Assembly: GCA_025352065.1 (NCBI GenBank)
Contig: JANXUC010000056.1
Span: 20,439-84,438, forward strand
Direction: 5' to 3'
Length of the DNA: 64,000 nucleotides
From: Acidobacteriaceae bacterium
GTDB taxonomy: Bacteria > Acidobacteriota > Terriglobia > Terriglobales > Acidobacteriaceae
Below, in pieces: positions 59,268 to 64,000 of the stretch. Within the stretch, counting starts at the first letter, position 1. Every line of letters begins with the position of its first letter. Under the pieces are notes generated by a model. That model was given only the letters and a program-made list of their open reading frames with translations. It made no database searches and was not told where the DNA came from. Position numbers and translations under genes: made by a program.

Positions 59268-61703
59268 ATGTTAACCCGTTTCAAGATGCTGGCGACCTTG
59301 GCTGGCTTAATGACCCTGTCTTCCATCCCCTCGTGGGCCCAACCGGAAGCGAGCGGCGAAGCCGGACTGCGCCTGCCGGATATGTCGTCCGTCTCGTTCC
59401 TGAACGGCATCGATGGCCACAAGTTGCTGATGATTGGCCTCGTGTTCTGCGTCCTCGGCCTCGGCTTTGGACTGATGATTTACACCAAGCTGAAGAACCT
59501 GCCCGTCCATCAGAGCATGCTCGACATCTCCGAGCTGATTTACGAAACCTGCAAAACCTACCTGACAACGCAGGGCAAGTTCATCATGATTCTCTGGGCC
59601 TTCATCGCGGTGGTCATCTCGATTTACTTCGGATGGCTAAGCCCAGTACCCGGCAAATCAATCGCCCTGACCCTCCCCATCATCCTCGGCTTTAGCTTAG
59701 TCGGCATCGCCGGAAGCTACGGCGTAGCCTGGTTCGGAATCCGCGTTAACACCTTCGCTAACAGCCGCACAGCCTTCGCCGGCCTCCGCGGCAAACCCTA
59801 CCCCCTGCACCAAATCCCCCTAGAAGCCGGTATGTCAATTGGAATGATGCTTATATCGGTTGAGCTTTTGATTATGTTGTTCATTCTTTTGTTTGTGCCG
59901 GCGGATTATGCCGGGCCTTGTTTTATTGGGTTTGCTATTGGGGAATCGTTGGGGGCGGCGGCTTTACGCATTGCCGGCGGCATCTTTACTAAGATTGCGG
60001 ATATTGGGTCGGACTTGATGAAGATCGTCTTCAAGATTAAGGAAGACGATGCGCGCAACCCGGGCGTGATTGCGGACTGCACGGGGGACAACGCTGGCGA
60101 CTCGGTTGGACCTTCGGCGGATGGATTTGAAACTTACGGCGTGACCGGCGTGGCGCTGATCACGTTTATTTTGCTGGCCGTGAAGAGTCCTACGATTCAG
60201 GTGCAGTTGCTGGTTTGGATTTTTGTGATGCGCATCATGATGCTGGTGGCATCGGCGCTGGCTTACTTCATCAACTCGGCTGTGGTGAAGGCGAAGTATC
60301 AGAATGTGGACAAGATGAATTTTGAACATCCGCTGACTTCGCTGGTGTGGTTGACGTCGATTATTTCGATGGTGATGACGTATGTGATTTCTTACCTGAT
60401 TGTGCCGTCGCTGGGTGGAGATACGTCGCAGTGGTGGAAGCTGGCTTCGATTATCTCCTGCGGAACTTTGGCTGGCGCGGTGATTCCGGAGTTGGTGAAG
60501 GTATTTACTTCGACGGAATCGCGGCATGTACGTGAAGTTGTGACGTCGTCGGATGAGGGCGGGGCATCGCTGAACATTTTGTCTGGATTGATCGCTGGAA
60601 ATTTCTCGGCTTATTGGCTGGGGTTGGCGATGGTGGGATTGATGTCGGTCGCTTACCACTTCTCGCTGATGGATCTAGGAACAAGCTTGGGAATGCTGGC
60701 TCCGGCCGTATTTGCTTTCGGGCTGGTGGCATTTGGATTCCTGGGCATGGGTCCGGTCACGATTGCGGTGGATTCTTACGGGCCGGTTACGGACAATGCG
60801 CAGTCGGTGTATGAGTTGTCGCTGATTGAAGTTGTTCCAAATATTAAAGCCGATCTGAAGAAGAACTTTGGTATGGATGCGAACTTCGAGCGGGCGAAAG
60901 ATTTGCTCGAAGAAAACGATGGCGCTGGCAATACGTTCAAGGCTACTGCGAAGCCGGTGCTGATTGGCACGGCTGTGGTGGGGGCGACTACGATGACCTT
61001 CTCGATCATCATGGCGCTGACACATGGGCTGACTGAAAACGTGAACAAGCTGTCGTTGCTGCATGCTCCGTTTGTGCTTGGGTTGATCTCGGGCGGTGCG
61101 GTGATTTACTGGTTTACCGGTGCTTCGATGCAGGCCGTTACGACTGGCGCTTATCGCGCGGTGGAGTTCATCAAGGCTAATATCAAACTCGATGGCGCCG
61201 AAAAAGCTTCGGTCGAGGACAGCAAGAAGGTCGTCGAGATTTGTACGAAGTATGCGCAGCGCGGGATGTTTAACATTTTTCTGGCTGTGTTCTTCGGAAC
61301 CCTGGCGTTTGCGTTTGTGGAACCGTTCTTCTTTATCGGGTATCTAATTTCGATTGCGATTTTCGGGTTGTATCAGGCGATCTTTATGGCGAACGCCGGC
61401 GGAGCCTGGGATAACGCGAAGAAGATCGTAGAAACCGAGTTGAAGAAGAAAGGTACGCCACTGCACGATGCGTGCGTGGTCGGCGACACGGTGGGCGATC
61501 CATTCAAGGATACGTCTTCTGTGGCGTTGAATCCGGTGATCAAGTTCACGACGTTGTTTGGATTGTTGGCCGTGGAGTTGGCGGTGAAACTTACGACCAA
61601 CGCTCCTGTGCTGGTTCACGTTTTGGCGCTGGGATTCTTCCTGGTGTCGGTGTTCTTTGTGCATCGTTCGTTTTATGGAATGCGGATTGGGGCGGACGAG
61701 TAA
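59268..61703 (+). CDS. hppA: Membrane-bound ion-pumping pyrophosphatase
   Basis: An 811-residue membrane protein hydrolysing pyrophosphate to pump H+ or Na+. It has about sixteen helices. Active-site acids lie in DDARNPGVIADCTGDNAGD (about 260) with the nearby GPSADGFETYG, in AVDSYGPVTDNAQ, and in VVGDTVGDPFKDTSS near the C-terminus. At the cation-selectivity site AGNTFKATAKPVLIG has Lys where K+-dependent pumps have Ala, which argues for a K+-independent, proton-pumping type; this is inference. The N-terminus has a 25-residue leader-like segment. GGAGG lies nine bases upstream of the ATG. A terminator follows 16 bases after the stop. Confidence 0.95.
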   Translation: MLTRFKMLATLAGLMTLSSIPSWAQPEASGEAGLRLPDMSSVSFLNGIDGHKLLMIGLVFCVLGLGFGLMIYTKLKNLPVHQSMLDISELIYETCKTYLTTQGKFIMILWAFIAVVISIYFGWLSPVPGKSIALTLPIILGFSLVGIAGSYGVAWFGIRVNTFANSRTAFAGLRGKPYPLHQIPLEAGMSIGMMLISVELLIMLFILLFVPADYAGPCFIGFAIGESLGAAALRIAGGIFTKIADIGSDLMKIVFKIKEDDARNPGVIADCTGDNAGDSVGPSADGFETYGVTGVALITFILLAVKSPTIQVQLLVWIFVMRIMMLVASALAYFINSAVVKAKYQNVDKMNFEHPLTSLVWLTSIISMVMTYVISYLIVPSLGGDTSQWWKLASIISCGTLAGAVIPELVKVFTSTESRHVREVVTSSDEGGASLNILSGLIAGNFSAYWLGLAMVGLMSVAYHFSLMDLGTSLGMLAPAVFAFGLVAFGFLGMGPVTIAVDSYGPVTDNAQSVYELSLIEVVPNIKADLKKNFGMDANFERAKDLLEENDGAGNTFKATAKPVLIGTAVVGATTMTFSIIMALTHGLTENVNKLSLLHAPFVLGLISGGAVIYWFTGASMQAVTTGAYRAVEFIKANIKLDGAEKASVEDSKKVVEICTKYAQRGMFNIFLAVFFGTLAFAFVEPFFFIGYLISIAIFGLYQAIFMANAGGAWDNAKKIVETELKKKGTPLHDACVVGDTVGDPFKDTSSVALNPVIKFTTLFGLLAVELAVKLTTNAPVLVHVLALGFFLVSVFFVHRSFYGMRIGADE

Positions 61704-61719
61704 GAGCATTTGTTGGGAG

Positions 61720-61750
61720 AACGCCACCTGGGAAACTGGGTGGCGTTTTT
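61720..61750 (+). terminator. Rho-independent terminator of hppA
   Basis: AACGCCACC and GGTGGCGTT form a nine-base stem with a ten-base loop, followed by five T in TTTTTA. Confidence 0.9.
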
Positions 61751-61752
61751 AT

Positions 61753-61834
61753 TTACCGCAGAGGACGCGGAGGTACGCAGAGGAGATCCGGAAAGCTGGT
61801 AACCACCGAGGGCACAGAGGTTCACGGAGGAAAC
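61753..61834 (+). repeat. Two CCACAGAGG-family repeats in tandem
   Basis: TTACCGCAGAGGACGCGGAGGTACGCAG (first part only shown) at 61753-61787 and AACCACCGAGGGCACAGAGG at 61801, both plus strand, in the stretch after the hppA terminator. Confidence 0.8.
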
Positions 61835-61851
61835 ACGGGGACGGAGAACTG

Positions 61852-61956
61852 GCTCCCACCCTCTTTCGCAAAGTGCGCGAAAGAAGGATGGGGCACCCTC
61901 CGTTTTTGGTGGCTCCGCGAAAGTCAAAAGCGGCGAGCAGGAATGCTCGCCCTACA
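61852..61956. repeat. CTTTCGCAAA and GGCGAGCAGG repeats
   Basis: CTCTTTCGCAAAGTGCGCGA at 61860 is the inverse of the copy at 54600. GGCGAGCAGGAATGCTCGCC (61932-61951) with CTACA is the third GGCGAGCAGG copy, nine bases before the cytochrome c stop. Confidence 0.85.
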
Positions 61957-61964
61957 TGAACAGA

Positions 61965-62408
61965 TCACTGGAGTGGTTTCAGGGTGCGGAGGTGGAGGAC
62001 TAGTTGCCAGCGTTGGAGTTCTGGGAGTTGGCTGAAGGACGGCATGCGGCGGTCGGGATTGCCGTTGGTGATTTTCCAGAAGAGCGCGCCGTCGGATTGG
62101 GATTGAATTTCTGGCATGGTGAAATTGGCGGCTTTCTTGAGGCCTGTGCCGGTGGGGCCGTGGCATTCGGCGCAGTGACGGTGGAAGAGTTTGGCGCCGC
62201 CTGCTGCGGCGTTTTTGTTTTCGGCGAGAGGATTTTTGCGGATGCTGGCCTGGTCTGGGGCGTGCCAGGTGGGGTCTTGTTTGTAGCTGGCATTTTGGGC
62301 GGCGGCGTAGATGCAGAGGAGTGCCGCGCAGCCCAAAAGTAGATTCCTCAGGACTGAAGCCCCTCGAAATGACAAATTTGACGGAGGGATATTTGTCACT
62401 CTCTTCAT
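61965..62408 (-). CDS. Exported c-type cytochrome
   Basis: A 147-residue protein with a hydrophobic leader (LRNLLLGCAALLCIYAAAQ) and one haem-binding motif, HCAECHGPTGTG (CxxCH at about 80), then FWKITNGNPDRRMPSFSQLP, which holds the axial Met. It is a single-haem cytochrome c of the periplasm, a common electron carrier. The ATG overlaps the stop of the upstream gene (62405-62408, ATGA). The first 20 codons include a copy of the GTCATTTCGA...GAGGAATCTACT repeat, so the leader is partly repeat-derived, or the true start is further inside. Confidence 0.85.
   Translation of the reverse strand: MKRVTNIPPSNLSFRGASVLRNLLLGCAALLCIYAAAQNASYKQDPTWHAPDQASIRKNPLAENKNAAAGGAKLFHRHCAECHGPTGTGLKKAANFTMPEIQSQSDGALFWKITNGNPDRRMPSFSQLPELQRWQLVLHLRTLKPLQ
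62340..62375 (-). repeat. GTCATTTCGA...GAGGAATCTACT repeat inside the cytochrome c leader
   Basis: On the minus strand TTGTCATTTCGAGG, then TGAGGAATCTACT, matching the repeats at 54521, 56223 and 58181. It overlaps codons of the cytochrome c N-terminus (SFRGASVLRNLL). Confidence 0.8.
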
Positions 62409-63280
62409 TTATTGCCTCCGAAGAGGTGGGCTAGTTTTTGGCGTAAGTTCTGGACTTCGTAGGCGGTACTGAATCGGAACAAGGCTGGGTTGCTGCCGTG
62501 AGTCAGGCCGATGGCTGGGGAGAAGCGGAAGGTTACGTTATCGCTGAATTGCCATGCGATCACAGGGGCGATGTAACTCGCTGTGTCTTTGAAGCCGAAG
62601 GCTTGCGTGCTGCCGAGGCCGCCGTAGAGTTCGGCGCCGGCGGTAAAGTTTTCGCGGCAGAAGCGGCATTTGTTGGCGGAGGCCAGGGTTGCCAGCGGGC
62701 GGTAGGCGCCGAAGGAATAGCCGAATTCGATGCCTTCGTCTTTGGAGAGATTCTTTTCGAAGATGAAGTTCTCAGAGATGTTCCAGTCTTTTACCGTGGA
62801 AGACAGGATGAGCTTGGTTTCGATTTCGCGGGCCGGGATGCGGCGCAGCGCGTCATTTGGAATGCCGATATCGAGGGAGTGGCCGACGACTTCTTTGGAG
62901 ATGCGGCTGGCTTCGTTGATGTCTTCGAATTCAAAGTAGAGGATGGGGTTGATGCGGTGCTCGCGTTTGAGCGGGCGGAAGCGGTTTTCCAGACGCCATC
63001 CAGTGAAGACGGCGCTATCGCCGTTGGTGGATTGGCCTTCGATGTAGAGCTCGGTGGTCCAACTGGCGGTGACGCCGTACTCGAGTTCGGCGTAGGGAGC
63101 GAAAATGAAACGCTCACCAGTGCGGGGAACGCGGAAAGTGACAGCAGGGGAGAATTCGAGGTTGCCGGGCTCTTCGAGATGGTGGTCGTAGGTGACGAAG
63201 TAAGGGGCCTCCTGGGCTTGGGCTAGGAGGGGCAAGACGGACAGCGCGGATATTAAGAGAAAGTAGAAGAAGTTGCGCAC
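62405..63280 (-). CDS. Outer-membrane-type exported protein, function unknown
   Basis: A 291-residue protein. A signal peptide (RNFFYFLLISALSVLPLLAQAQ) is followed by alternating strands with aromatic ends (AELEYGVTASWTTELYIEGQ, GWRLENRFRPLKREHRINPIL, AYRPLATLASANKCRFCREN, VIAWQFSDNVTFRFSPAIGL), suggesting a beta-barrel. Two Cys in CRFC may bind or bridge. No family recognised with confidence; it looks like a 'transporter-like' outer-membrane protein. Start GTG 63280 has AGGAG five bases upstream; the reading upstream of it is not protein-like. It is translated with cytochrome c, whose start overlaps its stop. Confidence 0.65.
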   Translation of the reverse strand: MRNFFYFLLISALSVLPLLAQAQEAPYFVTYDHHLEEPGNLEFSPAVTFRVPRTGERFIFAPYAELEYGVTASWTTELYIEGQSTNGDSAVFTGWRLENRFRPLKREHRINPILYFEFEDINEASRISKEVVGHSLDIGIPNDALRRIPAREIETKLILSSTVKDWNISENFIFEKNLSKDEGIEFGYSFGAYRPLATLASANKCRFCRENFTAGAELYGGLGSTQAFGFKDTASYIAPVIAWQFSDNVTFRFSPAIGLTHGSNPALFRFSTAYEVQNLRQKLAHLFGGNK

Positions 63281-63404
63281 TGCATCTCCTGGTAAATTTT
63301 TGGGCGACAAATTTCTCTTACTACTTTTGCTGCTGGAGCGATTGTGCGTCAAGGAGAGTGTGTAATCTTTTTGTCGCATTTGCGTGAACGAACAAAGCCT
63401 TTCG

Positions 63405-63438
63405 ACCACAGAGGACACTGAGGGTCGCAGAGGAGATC
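63405..63438 (+). repeat. CCACAGAGG-family repeat
   Basis: ACCACAGAGGACACTGAGGG, then TCGCAGAGGAGAT, just before the kinase start at 63462. Confidence 0.85.
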
Positions 63439-63461
63439 GAGGCTGTATAATCGGCGTTCTT

Positions 63462-63755
63462 ATGGCTCTTGCTGCTGGTATGAAACTTGGTCCGTATGAG
63501 ATTCAGTCGCCGCTGGGGTCAGGCGGCGTGGGCGAGGTGTATCGCGCGCGCGATACGCGGCTAGGGCGCGATGTTGCGCTGAAAATTTTGCCGGAGTCTT
63601 TCGCTGCGGATAGCGAGCGGTTGCATCGCTTCGAGCAGGAGTCGCGGGCGGTCGCTGCATTAAATCATCCGAACATTTTGGTGATCTACGACGTGGGTGG
63701 GAGTAATGGCGCGGATTTTCTGGCATCGGAACTGTTGAGCCTGTGGTGCCATTGA
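63462..63755 (+). pseudogene. Truncated Ser/Thr protein kinase
   Basis: It begins [21 protein letters not shown] with the Gly-rich loop ([14 protein letters not shown]), the Lys strand ([11 protein letters not shown]) and the helix C Glu ([17 protein letters not shown]), but stops after about 97 residues near ASELLSL. The catalytic HRD and DFG motifs, and the rest of the kinase, are missing. A second frame ([17 protein letters not shown], ending near 63790) begins at about the break and could be the end of another gene joined by a deletion. No partner regulatory gene is seen. Confidence 0.75.
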
Positions 63756-63795
63756 CGATTGTGGAACATGTGCTGGGTGAGACAAACTAATTCTT

Positions 63796-63880
63796 GACCA
63801 CAGAGGACGTTGAGGTTCACAGAGGAAACCGGGAGCGGGTTCGGTTCCAGAGCTGGCGAGCAGGAATGCTCACGCTACAC
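63796..63880 (+). repeat. CCACAGAGG and GGCGAGCAGG repeats
   Basis: GACCACAGAGGACGTTGAGG at 63796, then GGCGAGCAGGAATGCTCACG at 63855, in an order similar to that after hppA (61801-61956). Confidence 0.85.
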
Positions 63881-63930
63881 AATCAAGCCCAAAAGCGGCG
63901 GACAAGAGTGTCCACCCGCACGGGGGTACG

Positions 63931-63975
63931 GACCGGGGACATGGGTAACAAAACAGACCGGGGACATAGGTAACA
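63931..63975 (+). repeat. Direct repeat with insertion-sequence-like end
   Basis: GACCGGGGACATGGGTAACA (63931-63950) and GACCGGGGACATAGGTAACA (63956-63975) are two 20-base copies, 25 bases apart. This 'GGGGACATxGGTAACA' pattern is often found at or near the ends of IS481-type elements. The window ends 25 bases later, so no transposase can be checked. Confidence 0.5.
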
Positions 63976-64000
63976 CTTGGATCGAGGGACTGAGGCTTGT

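Noticed and set aside
1..64000. CRISPR array, tRNA or rRNA genes, prophage
   Set aside because: No regularly spaced repeat-spacer pattern, no cloverleaf-like stretch and no phage structural or integrase gene could be seen. Direct repeats at 63931-63975 are only two copies.

Overview
The window looks like a stretch of an Acidobacteriota chromosome (Terriglobia / subdivision 1 type). The main reasons are a roughly 1300-residue Oar-like TonB-dependent receptor with an N-terminal carboxypeptidase-regulatory domain, a CRTAC1 (FG-GAP plus ASPIC/UnbV) protein next to a TPR protein, YXWGXW, DUF3309 and Thivi_2564 small envelope proteins, an omega-like protein ahead of rho, and moderate GC with gene-end repeats of the GTCATTCCGA and GGCGAGCAGG kinds. 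No rRNA, tRNA, CRISPR array, prophage or complete insertion sequence was seen. The taxon is an inference from gene content.

Layout. 1-6.3 kb: an envelope/stress group on the minus strand (CsbD, zinc phospholipase C-like protein, DUF3309, YXWGXW protein, secreted protein, OmpA-type protein, Thivi_2564). 6.7-11.8 kb: glycan genes (GH130, two-domain GT4) and a zinc-ribbon/alcohol dehydrogenase pair. 11.9-19.7 kb: mixed accessory DNA with a broken Fic gene, a broken membrane-protein gene, a secreted FAS1 protein, small membrane proteins, an atypical SDR, an XRE-cupin regulator, and a three-gene unit ending in a DUF2867-type SDR. 19.9-24.9 kb: an ABC ATPase / FtsX permease / AttH-CrtC-like lipocalin unit, then a leaderless FAS1 paralogue with a clear terminator.

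25.4-40.9 kb: fifteen kilobases of mostly tightly spaced minus-strand genes that read like an acidobacterial polysaccharide-utilisation island. In transcription order they are TPR protein, CRTAC1 protein, TonB receptor, GH36 alpha-galactosidase-like enzyme, SDR, PocR-AraC regulator, enolase-superfamily dehydratase/racemase, SIS isomerase and a decayed pair of EamA half-transporters. 41-46.3 kb continues the theme with a secreted beta-helix-like protein, an aldose-epimerase-like protein, an intact EamA pair, a zinc sugar/polyol dehydrogenase and a fumarylacetoacetate-hydrolase-family gene broken by three one-base losses. Together they suggest binding, uptake, hydrolysis, non-phosphorylative oxidation/dehydration and export or uptake of small sugars; the actual sugar cannot be told from the sequence.

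46.4-50.0 kb is a pyrimidine-nucleoside salvage operon (pyrR, cdd, deoA, CNT transporter), preceded by a DUF5063 protein and an orphan sugar-binding lipoprotein. 52.8-54.4 kb holds an omega-like protein and rho. From 54.4 kb to the end the window holds MscS, a flavin reductase, a PD-(D/E)XK protein, a VapBC-type toxin-antitoxin pair, a membrane pyrophosphatase, cytochrome c, an outer-membrane-type protein and a truncated protein kinase. At least four families of short dispersed repeats sit between, and in places inside, these genes. Several genes differ from intact relatives by a single base in short G/C runs, so either recent decay or residual sequencing error must be considered.
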